From Pictodentalium vernedei (lineage: Eukaryota > Mollusca > Scaphopoda > Dentaliida > Dentaliidae): a stretch of DNA of 64,000 nt. Every line of letters starts with the position of its first letter. The first letter of the stretch is position 1. This document shows, in pieces, positions 44,443-56,188 of the stretch. A model generated the notes under the pieces. The model had not been told where the DNA came from. It worked only from the letters and a program-made list of their open reading frames with translations, and ran no database searches. The position numbers and the translations under genes are program-made. Where the stretch lies: positions 9,673,920 to 9,737,919 of the forward strand of contig CM062292.1 of NCBI GenBank assembly GCA_031216915.1. Reading direction: 5' to 3'.

Positions 44443-44847
44443 CAGTTGAACCCTGTTAATTGAATAGCCACTTTGCCAATGAAAATTATTCGATTAACAG
44501 GAGTATTCAATGAACAGGGATTGTGTCACTCTCCTGTATTCTGGGGATAAACTTGGCATTTATTCTATTATATCTGGTTTGACAGAGCTCCATGAGCTCT
44601 GTCAAATAAGATAAAATAGATTAAATGCCTGTATTGAATGTACTGAGGCCAAATAGACCAATAAAAAAGGAAAACTGGGGAGAGTCAGGGTAATTTCTCG
44701 ACAGGTTACAAGATTTTTATTCAATTAACAGGAGTTTACTCAATAACCTATATTCATTTAACAGGTCAAATTTTTACTGGAGGTATGGTAAATGGTTATG
44801 TGTTGGGAAATTATATCCAGTTAACAGGAATTAGGTGGGCTCTACTG
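44443..44847 (+). mobile_element. pogo/mariner-like MITE with TA duplication
   Basis: TA|CAGTTGAACCCTGTTAATTG to GGGCTCTACTG|TA. The target 'TCATTACCTGG' is intact as 'TTATTACCTGG' at 36119. It has a GACAGAGCTCCATGAGCTCTGTC core. An inverted copy lies at 51295. Confidence 0.85.
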
Positions 44848-44862
44848 TACCTGGTAAATGCA

Positions 44863-46489
44863 TGCATGGACATCACTACCCATACATGGATTATGTCCAG
44901 TCCACGGCTACTGTACTGTATGGACATCACTACCCATGCATGGATTATGTCCAGTCCATGGCTACTGAACTGTATGGACATCACTACCCATGCATGGATT
45001 ATGTCCAGTCCATGGCTTTTGTACTGTATGGACATCACTACCCACGCATTGATTACGACCAGTCCACGGCTACTTTACTGTATGGACATCACTACCCACA
45101 CATTGATTACTACCAGTCCATGGCTACTATACTGTATGGACATCACTACCCACGCATGGATTATGTCCAGTCTATGGCTACTGTACTGTATGGACATCAC
45201 TACCCATGCATGGATCATGTCCAGTCCATGGCTACTGTACTGTATGGTCATCACTACCCACACATTGATTACGACCAGTCCATGGATACTGTACTGTATG
45301 GACAACACTACCCACGCATGGATTATGTCCAGTCCATGGCTACTGTACTGTATGGACAACACTACGCATGGATTATGTCCAGTCCATGGCTACTGTACTG
45401 TATGGACATCACTACCCACGCATGGATTATGTCCAGTCCATGGCTACTGTACTGTATGGATATCACTACCCACGCATTGATTACGACCAGTCCATGGCTA
45501 CTGTACTGTATGGACATCACTACCCACGCATGGATTATGTCCAGTCCATGGCTACTGTACTGTATGGATATCACTACCCACGCATTGATTACGACCAGTC
45601 CATGTCACTGTACTGTATGGGACATCACTACCCACACATTGATTACGACCAGTCCACGACTACTGTACTGTATGGACATCACTACCCACGCATTGATTAC
45701 GACTAGTCCATGGCAACTGTACTGTATGGACATCACTACCCACGCATTGATTACGACCAGTCCATGGCTACTGTACTGTATGGACATCACTACCCACAGA
45801 TTGATTATGACCAGTCCACGGCTACTGTACTGTATGGACATCACTACCCACACATTGATTACGACCAGTCCATGGCTACTGTACTGTATGGACATCACTA
45901 CCCACACATTGATTACGACCAGTCCATGGCTGCTATACTGTATGGACATCACTACCCACGCATGGATTATGTCCAGTCCATGGCTACTGTACTGTATGGA
46001 CATCACTACCCATGCATGGATTATGTCCAGTCCATGGCTACTGTACTGTATGGACATCACTACCCACGCATTGATTACGACCAGTCCATGGCTACTGTAC
46101 TGTATGGACAACACTACGCATGGATTATGTCCAGTCCATGGCTACTGTACTGTATGGACATCACTACCCACGCATGGATTATGTCCAGTCCATGGCTACT
46201 GTACTGTATGGACTTCACTACCCACACATTGATTATGACCAGTCCATGGCTACTGTACTGTATGGACATCACTACCCACACATTGATTATGGCCAGTCCA
46301 TGGCTACTGTACTGTATGGACATCACTACCCACGCATTGATTACGACCAGTCCATGGCTACCCATGGCTACTGTACTGTATGGACATCACTACCCATGCA
46401 TGGATTATGTCCAGTCCATGGCTACTATACTGTATTGACAACTCAACCCACGCATTAATTACGACCAGTCCATGGCTACTGTACTGTAT
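44863..46489 (+). repeat. 54-bp tandem array, about 30 units
   Basis: Units run GGACATCACTACCCACGCAT, TGATTACGACCAGTCCATGG, CTACTGTACTGTAT. Two variants alternate irregularly (GCATGGATTATGTCC and GCATTGATTACGACC). The unit equals the 3' end of the mariner-like MITE. Since 54 is 18 codons, several frames stay open for up to 465 codons; this is not a gene. Confidence 0.93.
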
Positions 46490-46766
46490 GAGTCACTCAA
46501 AAATGTAACTTGTATTTCAGAAATTCAGTTTCGTTTAATCGTAGCATGTTTTATCGATTGAAGCTGTGATGCATTGAACCTTATGAATGAATGTTGTTGG
46601 AGGTCAAATTAAAACTGGTCCCCTGCTTGTGAAAATTATTTTTGATTATTCTCATATTTTATTTCCTTAATATCTCCGAAGGACTGGATAATACTTACTT
46701 TGTCTTACAGTTGACAATAGATGATTTGTTTAAAAAAAAATACAAACGTATAAAGACAGAGTGGCA
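46490..46766. other. Nothing recognised
   Basis: AT-rich, no array, ends or ORF. Confidence 0.35.
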
Positions 46767-46846
46767 CAAGAATTTGAATGGATTTGTTTACCACACTCAT
46801 TTGGTTTGACGCAGAATACCGCATGGTGGCTTCACCTCTCGTTGTA

Positions 46847-47299
46847 CAGTACGGCCGCCGTGGACTGGTCACTTTCCACTGGTGGCCAATATTTTCCACG
46901 GACGCAATAATATTAAACCCCCAGATATTAATTATAGGAATAATCATCAAAGATTTTAATTAATGAAGCACTGGGTTGTAACCAGTGCTTCATTAACCCC
47001 CTTCACAATGATGTCAAAATAACAAAATTTCAGGAAGCTGTTTTTTTCCCATATTCCATCTAGAAATTTAACCAATACAATTTCATTTGACAGAGCTCAA
47101 TGACCTCTGTCAAATGAGATTGAATTGGTTAAAATTCTAGTTGCATTATGGGAAATTTTTTCTGCCTGAAATTTAGATATTTTGACATCAGTGTGCAGGG
47201 GATTAAATAATATTTTGCTGATGATGATTTTATGTGGTAAACATGCCTGGACATCACTGCCCACACGTGGATTATGACCAGTCCACGACGACTGTAATG
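46847..47299 (+). mobile_element. Mariner-like MITE, middle layer of the nest
   Basis: TA|CAGTACGGCCGCCGTGG to CCACGACGACTGTAATG|TA. Its own interior is broken at TTAA by the 206-bp MITE. Confidence 0.85.
46997..47202 (+). mobile_element. TTAA-flanked MITE, innermost layer
   Basis: TTAA (46993-46996; 47203-47206) flanks CCCCCTTCACAATGATGTC and GACATCAGTGTGCAGGGGA. The core is CATTTGACAGAGCTC...GACCTCTGTCAAATG. Confidence 0.82.
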
Positions 47300-47349
47300 T
47301 ATTCTTGAGCACAACCAAATTTGTGTGATAAATATTAACCTATTCAAAC

Positions 47350-47891
47350 ACTTATGCAGTTCTGTCTGTGTATCATGGGTATTGTTGGGTGTTTAGGAAC
47401 TAACAGGAACAGTTGTGTGCTCCAGTTTCTTACGGAATTTGCACATTAAGACTTTTGGCTTGCTAAAAACTCCTGATACAGTATTCTAGATCTTTGAAGG
47501 GTTCATTTTGATAGATTTTGTTTTAGGCATATTGAAGTTTATCTTTTATTTCAAGACTATAGAATATAGTATTATTTTCAGTATGTTGAATTTATTATTA
47601 TTGGAATGTTGAATTTTTTAGTATGCTGATTTTTTAAAATAGTTTTAATTTTGTTAAATTTCATTTATTTTATATTGTTGAGTTTGATTATTTTCAGTAT
47701 ACTGAATTTTTCAGTATATTGAATTTTATTAATTTAGTAATATTAGTTTCATTATTTTAAATTTTCTCTAATTAGAGTTATTGTTTTAGGGTTTCTGTAA
47801 TTTTGTTTAGAATGTGGACTTGAAGTATTGTTTGAATATTAGACATCGAATTATTTTTATCAGCATATTTGTTTTTTCAGCAAATGTTATT
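47350..47891. other. AT-rich stretch, nothing recognised
   Basis: TTGAATTTTT-type runs of low complexity from 47570 to 47760. No gene. Confidence 0.35.
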
Positions 47892-47895
47892 TTAA

Positions 47896-48136
47896 CCCTT
47901 TACCTAACGAATCGCCCGCATCCGCCCGCGTAATATGAAAATTCAGCAGTTGAATAAATATTATTTTTCAAAAAATTTCAACAAAACCATATCATGTGAC
48001 CCCTCGTTGGAACGAGCTCGTCGAGCTCGTTCCAACGAGGGGTCACATGATATGGTTTTGTTGAAATTTTTTGAAAAATTTGAAAAAATTATATTTAAAA
48101 TAATAAATTTTGATATCATCTGCATTGGGTAAAGGG
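47896..48136 (+). mobile_element. TTAA-flanked MITE, subfamily 1, most perfect palindrome
   Basis: TTAA (47892-47895; 48137-48140). The core GAACGAGCTCGTCGAGCTCG extends into arms that pair over about 57 bp each, with only the central base unpaired. Confidence 0.9.
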
Positions 48137-48216
48137 TTAACTGATATGCTAACTAATGAATGCTTAGCTAATTTAGAATAATTTTGAATGATTGATTGAA
48201 ACTTGCATATTTTTTC

Positions 48217-50998
48217 AACATTTGATATCATAGTTCTAAGCACATATTTCAGGGTTTGTTTTTTCTCCCCCCCCCCCCCCCCCCCCCCCCCCCCCACTGC
48301 ATGTGTAACATACGTCTGCCCAGGGTGAGATAGCAGGGAGAGACAGATGTATCCCACCCCACCCACGTGACGTTATACATTTATAACGTTATTATGACGT
48401 TATGCATATTGTATCAGTTTCTTGCTACCAACTAATTGATATTGATGTCATCAGAATGCCGTGTGGTCAAAGTTTGATACTCGAAAACTCTTTAAACCCC
48501 AAGATGCCACCGTTCCTAATTGATTTCGTGGTATATACCTTTGGTATATACATAACTTTTGCATGCTCTTTCAGATGGTGTCATTAGTTTTTCAAAACAA
48601 CGAATACCAAATGAGTTGATTATATCAGCACGTGACCGCCGGTTACCTCTGGCTAATGTTACCACTATATGATGGGGGGAGAAAAATAATCCCTGATGGG
48701 TACGGGTGTGGGATGGGAAAATCTCGCCCTTGGGACAAGATATTTGGTTCAGACACTCGGCAAGCCTCATTTTTAGCTCAACTTTGACGAAGTCAAATTT
48801 GAGCTATTGTCATGGCCCGTCGTCCGTCTGTCCGTCTGTCCGTCTGTCCGTACGTCAACAATTGGCTATGGCTCGGGCTAGAGGTCGTATTTATGAACCG
48901 ATCTTTACGAAACTTCTTGTGTACCTTTGTTATGACCCTGGGACGGGAACGAGTGTTTTTAGGTGTGGTCCGAAATTCAAGATGGCTGCCAGTGGCCATT
49001 TTGTACCGATGATGCAAAAATCAGTTTTTTGTACAGAACTTCTGTATGAAAGTTCTGATTTGAATAAAGTTTTGTATAAATGTTTAGTACCATGGGATAC
49101 ATCACATATAATACGGGTTTTTTTCTCGTGCGTAAATTATGCAGATTAGACTGACTTTGATTTATTTAGTGTTACTTTCAGAGCTGTAAGTGCCAAGCTG
49201 CTATGGCTCGGGCTAGAGGCCGTATTTATGAACCGATCTTTACGAAACTTCTTGGGTACCTTTGTTATGACCGTGGGACGAGAACGAGTGTTTTTGGGTG
49301 CGGTCCGAAATTCAAGATGGCTGCCAGCTGCCATTTTGTACCGATGATGCAGAAATCTGTTTTTTGTACAGAACTTCCATATGAAAGCTCTGATTTGAAT
49401 AATTTTTTGTATGAATGTTTAGTACCATGGGATACATCACATATAATACGGGTTTTTTTCTCGTACGTAAATTGTGCAAATTAGACTAATTTTGATGTTT
49501 TGGGGGGGTTACTTTCAGCACTGTAAGTGCAAATGCCAATACGGCTCGGGCTAGAGGCCGTATTTATGAACCGATCTTTACGAAACTTCTTGGGTACCTT
49601 TGGTATCACCGTGGGACGAGAACGAGTGTTTTTGGGTCCGGTCCGAAATTCAAGATGGCCGATGGCAGCCATTTTGTACAAAATTAGGTACAATCAGATT
49701 TTTGCACAGAACTTCCATATGAAAGCCCTGATTTGAATAATTTTTTTGTGTGAATGTTTAGTACCATGGGATGCATCACATATAATATGGGTTTTTTTCT
49801 CGTGCAGAAATTATGCAAATTAGATGAACTTTGATTTTTTCAGTGCGACTTACACACAGTAAGTACACATGTCAATACGGCTCAGACTAGAGTCTGTATT
49901 TATGAACTGATCTTCACGAAATGTCTTGGGTACCTTTGTTATCACCTTGGGACGAGAACGAGTGTTTCTGGGTGCGGTCTAAAATTCAAGATGGCTGCCA
50001 GTGGCCATTTTGTACCGAAATTAGGTCTAATCAGTTTTTTGTACACAACTTCTATACAGCTCAGACCAGAGGCCATATTTATGAATCAATCTTTACGAAA
50101 CTTCTTGGGTACCTTTGTTATCACCGTGGGATGAGAGTAAGTGTTTTTGGGTGTGGTCCAAAATTCAAGATGGCCACCAGCAGCCATTTTGTACCAAAAT
50201 TAGTGCAATCAGTCTTTTGTATAGAACTTCTGTATGAAAGTTCTGATTTTAATAAATTTTTGTATGAATGTTTAGTAACATGGAATACATCACATATTGT
50301 AAGGGGTTTTTTTCGTGCAGAAATTATGCAAATTAGATGAACTTTGATTTTTTCAGTGCAACTTACACAATGTTAAGCACACATGTCAATATGGCTCAGG
50401 GTAAAGGCTGTATTTATGAACCGATCTTCACAAAACTTCTTGGGTACCTTTGTTATCTCCTTGGGATGAGAATGAGTGTTTCTGGGTACGGTCCAAAATT
50501 CAAGATGGCTGCCAGTGGCCATTTTGTACCGAAATTAGGTCCAATCAGTTTTTTGTCACAAGTTCTATACAGCTCGTATTTATGAACTGATCTTCACAAA
50601 ACTTCTTGAGTACTTTTGTTTTCACCTTGGGACAGGAACGAGTGTGTTTTGGGGTGCCTTTGTTATCACTGTGCTATGAGAACAAATATTTTGGGGTTCA
50701 GTCAGACCCACTCTGGGACTCAAAGATTTCTTTTCTAGTTTAGCATCTGACTGTCACCCACCTTTACAATACTTTACCTATACATTTGTTAAGGCAACGG
50801 TCAGTATTTATGTACAGACCGTTACAATACTTAATATGTACCTTTGTTATCAGGTCATTACCTAGATGTTTGTCATTGCTGTGTCACATACTATACATGT
50901 ACATGTCTTTGTCTTGACAAGTTGAGCTACAGTGTCATTGACACTTTCATTTAACATTTAATATCCTAGTTGTAAGCACATATTTCAGGGTTTTTTTT
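48217..50998 (+). repeat. 2.7-kb segment bracketed by about 46-bp direct repeats
   Basis: 'AACATTTGATATCATAGTTC' + 'TAAGCACATATTTCAGGGTT' (48217-48258) recurs as 'AACATTTAATATCCTAGTTG' + 'TAAGCACATATTTCAGGGTT' (50953-50992). Inside are a poly-C tract (48268-48296), about half of the fold-back element of 21388, and HINE B2. Confidence 0.75.
48774..50949 (+). mobile_element. HINE/Helentron-like element, family B, copy 2
   Basis: It has the same ends as copy 1: TAGCTCAACTTTGAC hairpin, GTCC tract, and GTGTC-ATT-GACAC at 50932-50944. It has one more repeat block than copy 1 (extra unit about 49140-49480). Monomers again keep AAATTCAAGATGGC and CATTTTGTACC. Confidence 0.75.
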
Positions 50999-51294
50999 AT
51001 CTTCATAAAAAATGTTCTCTACTAATTTATTGGAAAGTGTCAACAGTTAGTAACATAAGTGGTATTGAAGTCAGGGTATTTTTTGTTTTTAAAAATTTGA
51101 TTAGCAGTTTCCACCTTGGTTTCAAAAAGTGATGATAAATAGTTAATATAAGGCCAATATGAAAGAAAAATGGTTAGCATTTGGACATTTTTGTATAGCA
51201 TTTTGCGATGCGAATCCAGTCATCAAATACCCTGGAAGTGCATTTTGTGATACATATTATATATATATATATATTTAGCTCAACATCGGGAATA

Positions 51295-51710
51295 CAGTAG
51301 AGTCCACTTAATTGGATATCTCTTAATTGTATATCCCTGTTAATTGAATATAATTTCCCAACACAAAAACCATTTACCATACCTCCAGTACAAATTTGAC
51401 ATGTTAATTAATTGAATATAGGGTATAGAGTAAACTCCTGTTAATTGAATAAAAAATCTTGTAACCTGTCAATGAATTACCCAGACTCTCCCCAGTTTTC
51501 CTTTGTTTATAGACCTATTTGGCCTCAGTACACCCAATACAGGCATTTATTCTACTTTATCTTGGAGCTCTGTCAAACAAGATCTAATAAAATAAACGCT
51601 AAGTTTATCTCTAGAATACAGGAAAGTGACAATCCCTGTTAATTGAATACTCCTGTTAATTGAATAATTTTCATTGGCAAAGTGGCTATTCAATTAACAG
51701 GGTTCCACTG
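51295..51710 (-). mobile_element. pogo/mariner-like MITE, inverted copy of 44443
   Basis: TA|CAGTAGAGTCCACTTAATTG to GGGTTCCACTG|TA. Block order is the reverse complement of 44443-44847. Confidence 0.82.
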
Positions 51711-52079
51711 TACTAGCAAAAAGTGATACGAATTAATCACAAATAAAAAGTGTCAAACGTCAGCCCTTCCATAACCCATAAGGGCCTGGACAAATTTGTT
51801 GAATCCCTGCTAGACCACCATCTCCACATTGCCATTAGCTGAGCAGTGACTTCTAGTCAGGTCTTGGCTACCCATTTAAGCAGTCAAGACTTGACTAGAA
51901 ACCACCGCCAAGGTAATATGTCTATTTTCAGCAGGATGTCCTCATGATTGCATGTTAAGGGTACCTGTTCTAAGGTCATAAAAGTCAGAAATGGGCCTTT
52001 AAGGGTTAAAACATGCTTGAAATGTTTCTATGCTTGAAAGGTACTTGAAGGAAGTATCAGTAGTTAGAATACGAGAATT

Positions 52080-52360
52080 CAAATCACAAAGTCCATGGTT
52101 CAGTCTTCACCAGGGGTAACTACATTGTATCTTTGGATGAGGCAGTTAATCCTAATAACCACCTTGTGGGCATTATGTACTATGGTATTCTGCACATTGA
52201 TGGTTCACTTGCCTTCAACCAATGCTAACCCTCCATGTGCCAAGTTAGTAAGTTTATGACTCTGACAGTTGCTCGTCACTGCTTGGTGGTTCTCTCTGGC
52301 TACCTCCACCCATAAATCCTGGCTGTGAAAAGTGTCATTAGACCCCAGTAAATAAACCTA
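52080..52360 (+). mobile_element. Old, degraded SINE
   Basis: TGGTTCAGTCTTC (decayed B box), TTATGTACTATGGTATTCTG, CTTGCCTTCAACCAATGCTAACCC in pieces, and a CAGTAAATAAA tail. Confidence 0.65.
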
Positions 52361-52534
52361 TTTGATTTCATTTACAATGATATAATGATGGTTCAAACCC
52401 CATGCCGAGAGAGTTTCCTTCAGCACCAGCCGCCTAGCAAACCTATACTAAACCATTCACACCAATCGGTCAATGGTAGACCCTAAAAAAGGAATGTAAG
52501 TTAACTAAGGATATACACACAGAATACTAAATTT

Positions 52535-52855
52535 TTAGCTGCGACGAGCAGCTCTAAAAGTGGCAATGTCGGTCTGTCTGTCGGTCGGTCTGTCACCAAT
52601 GAGTTTAAAAAACACCATAATTCCTCAAATACTTGATGGAATGACACCATACTTGGTATGCAAGTGTTTCTTCATGATGTCTACACCCTCTCAATTGTGC
52701 CTGTCATTCGGATAATTTCTGTCACATTTATGGACTTGTCAACAACCAGTTTTTTTGTCGCCAATGCGTTTTTTTGTCACTAACGAGTTTTAAAACATCA
52801 TTGGCGTTGCATGAATCGACACAGCCTCGACACTGTGACAGTGCGCTCTAGTTCA
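52535..52855 (+). mobile_element. HINE-like element, family H, short
   Basis: 5' hairpin TTTTAGCTGC-GACGA-GCAGCTCTAAAA; GTCTGTCTGTCGGTCGGTC tract; about 240 bp of weak monomers (GAGTTT.AAA, GTCACCAATG); 3' hairpin CACTG-TGA-CAGTG (52831-52843) followed by GCGCTCTAG. Confidence 0.6.
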
Positions 52856-53039
52856 TTTATTGATCAGGTTTTTGCATCACTCAATTCTACATACTGCACC
52901 TCAAATCAGCAAGAACATCTCTTTTTCAAATTTCCTGTGTGCGAGGCTTTGAACCCCCACAATGTCATTTCTAAATAAAACCAACATTCTTTCTTGATTC
53001 TATGGCACAAACGTTTATGAAACACACATGACATCAAAC

Positions 53040-53184
53040 TTTGACACTTAAGTTATTTGTTTTTCAAAGCATTTCAGCAAAACCCTTTCATATAACCCCT
53101 CACTGGCATAAGCTTATTGAGCTAGTTCCAAGGGGATACATGATATGGTTTTGTTGAATATTTTGAAAAAAAAAATTTTTATTT
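53040..53184 (+). mobile_element. Degraded TTAA-type MITE, subfamily 1
   Basis: TTTCAGCAAAACCCTTTCAT, a decayed core and GATATGGTTTTGTTGAA remain. Confidence 0.5.
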
Positions 53185-53188
53185 TTAA

Positions 53189-53432
53189 CCCTTTACCCAA
53201 CGTAACGGCCAAAACCGGCCAGTGCTATTCACTAAAATCGGTAATTAATTTTCATTATTTTTTTCATTTTTTGTCTCAAAAACATAGGTTATGACCCCTC
53301 TTTGGAACGAGCTCGTCAAGCTCGTTCCAAAGAGGGGTCATAATCCATGTTTTTGAGACAAAAAATGAAAAAAAATAGTTATTTAAGAATTTTGTTTGCA
53401 GGTGTTGTCTGCTTTTCATGTTAGGTAAAGGG
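53189..53432 (+). mobile_element. TTAA-flanked MITE, subfamily 2
   Basis: TTAA (53185-53188; 53433-53436) flanks CCCTTTACCCAACG and GTTAGGTAAAGGG. Core GGAACGAGCTCGTCAAGCTC. It lies in the reverse orientation to 19361. Confidence 0.85.
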
Positions 53433-53439
53433 TTAACTG

Positions 53440-54585
53440 CTCATTTAGTAAAATACACAGGTAAATGCAGTTGATTCGTTAGGTAAAATATTATGCCATA
53501 TGTATCAGAGGGCCAATATATTTATCAAATTTAAGATTTTCTTGACCACTTTTTCAAGACTGAAAATAGCTGTATGATCATAAGAAAATATTATAAGTGT
53601 CTACTTCCCATTGAACAATTTGCAATGCAAAATTTTAAAAGTAAATTATTCTCCGAGTGCCAATAAGCTCTTTTCAATAAATCTACATTTATGTCACGAG
53701 CAAAAATGTCTTTATGGGAGATACACAAAGTTCAGTCAAAGGTAAAGAAGATAAGCAAGTTCAACTATTTGAGTTACAGAAGGGCCAGAAAACCAGTCAC
53801 GGAAAATTCCCCTTTTGAATATTTAAATTTTGGCATTTTGATTGACATATAATGTACTTCAAAATCCCTGGCATATGTTTACTTCCAGGCAGTTCCCTTA
53901 CCAAATGTTGGCACATCCACAAAACTAGAACAAACTACACTCCCCTTTGTTTCTGCTAATTGAGCCCCGCAAAATTTTGGGAATGCCCATTGGTCAATTC
54001 TTGAACCTGTCTGAATATCGCAACACTGTGACAGCATTTTCCAGCGTTCTGTGGAAGGGACAAGTTGCCATTTTTTGGTGTTGTTCTTCTTTGTGTTTAT
54101 CAAGCACAGATTCATCTCAGATCTGCTCCACCATGGTAAGCTCTGTATCATTCAATTTTAGGGTTATCTACAGTGTCTCCTCATACCCCCAACAAAATTT
54201 TACTTTTGGGTCACAGTTTTGTCAGAGTTTTGTCAGGCATTTCTGTGATTTTATGGACTGCCACCACGTCAATTGTCGGAAGGATCTGGGCTGTCCTGAT
54301 TGCGACATCCGCTATTTAGGTCTTGGGGGGTTTAACTATTGACAGGGTGTACAATGAAGGGCTGGGAGTCTTAGGCCTTTTCACCCTGATGCAGCCATTA
54401 TATAGCACGGTGGCAATGATCTTTTCTCTGTTTCGGCTGATCCAGCCGGTGTGGCTTACCAGCTTTTCAAATTTGAAACTCTCCTCAACTCATTGTACAG
54501 GGTCAAGCTCGTCATTTTGTGTTCGGAATTCTGGCAGAATGACGACGTGTATAATTCCAATTTGTGGGAACTTTCCAACTCTGTA
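53440..54585. other. No supported feature
   Basis: Short ORFs exist on both strands (for example 53947-54342), but none gives a recognisable domain and they overlap each other. The stretch has fewer repeats than its surroundings and could be old coding sequence or unique intron. I cannot tell. Confidence 0.3.
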
Positions 54586-54589
54586 CATA

Positions 54590-54680
54590 TGGACAAAAAC
54601 ACAAGCAATGTTGCAGCCAATGGACCTCCGGGTTTAACCCGGAGGTCCATTGGCTGGGACTTTGCTTGTGCATGTTATGC
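54590..54680 (+). mobile_element. Fold-back MITE, unexpanded copy
   Basis: ACAAGCAATGTTGCAGCCAA, then CCAATGGACCTCCGGGTT and its mirror AACCCGGAGGTCCATTGG, then TTGCTTGTGCATG. It is the single-unit counterpart of 29985-30170. Confidence 0.75.
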
Positions 54681-54886
54681 TTTGCAAGAAATTTGCAATT
54701 ATTGCTTGGGTGGAATCTCTACTCCATGGGTGATTTAGTGGTAATACACTCTACACATACTGTATTGTTAGAACAACCATTCTAGTATGGTTATGCATCA
54801 CAACTCTGACTTCAGAGTGAAAGATGCTAATTTACCCTACCCCTTTGTTCAGATTGCTGAACTAATGTCATACAAGATGCATTTTT

Positions 54887-56185
54887 ATGTGTACCCATAC
54901 TATGTATGGTACACATAATGCCGGCATCCAGGGTGGCCATCCGTCGTTCGGCCATCCTTTGTCTGTCCGCCTGTCTGTCCGTCCGTCTGTCCATCTGGCG
55001 TCCGTAATCCGTATCCATTTCTTTGGCATTCGATAACTTGAAAAATATTGCTTGGATTGTCAAGTTACTTTATATTTATGTTCAGGTTACTGATGTGCCA
55101 AGCTGTATAGTTTTTGGTGTAAATCTGATAATTTAATCCTGAAATATTAACCCTTTATCCTTCAAATTGAAAATTCCTCCAATCCCTTTGGCATTCGATA
55201 ACTTGAAAAATATTGCTTGGATTGTCCAGTTACTTTATATTTGTATTCAGGTTACTGATGTGCCGATCTGTATAGTTTTTGGTGTAAATCTGATGATTTG
55301 ATCCCGAGATATTAACCCTTTGTCCTTCAAATTGAAAATTCCTCCAATCCCTTTGGCATTCGATAACTTGAAAAATATTACTTGGATTGTCAAGTTACTT
55401 TATATTTGTGTTCAGGTTACTGATGTGCTGAGCTGTATAGCTTTTGGTGTAAATCTGTTATTTTGATCCTGAAATATTAACCCTCTATCCTTCAAATTGA
55501 AAATTCCTCCAACCCCTTTGGCATTCGATAACTTGAAAAATATTACTTGGATTGTCAAGTTACTTTATATTTTTGTTCAGGTTACTGATGTACCGAGCTG
55601 TATAGTTTTTGGTGTAAATCTGATAATTTAATCCTGAGATATTAACCCTTTATCCTTCAAATTGAAAATTCCTCCAATCCCTTTGGCATTTGACAACTTG
55701 AAAAATATTGCTTGGATTGTCAAGTTACTTTATAATTGTGTTCAGGTTACTGTAATGCTGAGCTGTATAGTTTTAGGTGTTAATCTGATAATTTGATCCG
55801 GAGATATTAACCCTTTATCCTTCAAATTGAAAATTCCTCCAATCCCTTTGGCATTGGATAACTTGAAAAATATTGCTTGGATTGTCAAGTTACTTCATAT
55901 TTGTGTTCAGGTTGGTTACTGATGTACCGAGCTGTATAGTTTTTGGTGTAAATCTGTTATTTTAATCCTGAGATTTTAACCCTTTATCCTTCAAATTGAA
56001 AATTCCTCCAATCCCTTTGGCATTTGATAACTTGAAAAATATTGCTTGGATTGTCAAGTTACTTTATGATTGTGTTCAGGTTACTGATGTGCTGTGCTGT
56101 ATAGTTTTTTATGTAAATCTGATAATCTGATCCGGAGATATTAACCCTTTATCCATCAAATTAGATTCTCCTCCAATTCATTTCT
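54887..56185 (+). mobile_element. HINE-like element, family D, seven 165-bp monomers
   Basis: 5' hairpin ATGTGTACCCATAC...GTATGGTACACAT (54887-54916), a GTCC/GTCT tract (54960-54993), then monomers starting GGCATTCGATAACTTG at 55025, 55190, 55355, 55520, 55685, 55850 and 56019. They are highly alike. The 3' end may be the separate piece that follows. Confidence 0.7.
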
Positions 56186-56188
56186 ATA

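Larger units (their letters stand above)
43922..46486 (+). mobile_element. Mariner-like MITE expanded to 2.6 kb by insertions and array growth
   Basis: The left end TA|CAGTATAGCCGCTG and the right end ACTG|TA match the 240-bp copy at 35949. The interior blocks CAATAATATTAGACTCCAAA and AATTAAAATTTTGCTGATGA are in order. It has gained a palindromic element (about 44048-44198), a pogo-like MITE at 44443 and a 54-bp array at 44863. Confidence 0.75.
46767..47349 (+). mobile_element. Small MITE interrupted by two nested MITEs
   Basis: Ends AATTTGAATGGATTTG and AATATTAACCTATTCAAA match the 131-bp copy at 4001. The interior is broken at a TA between CACCTCTCGTTG and TTCTTGAGCACAACC. Confidence 0.75.

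Noticed and set aside
44785-46438. ORFs up to 465 codons with YGHHYPxxDY-type repeats, in several frames and both strands
   Set aside because: Product of the 54-bp array. All frames show equal openness, and the single-copy unit is non-coding MITE DNA.
53879-54342. Candidate gene remnant in overlapping ORFs
   Set aside because: No domain recognised, frames interrupted, and no splice structure that could be defended.
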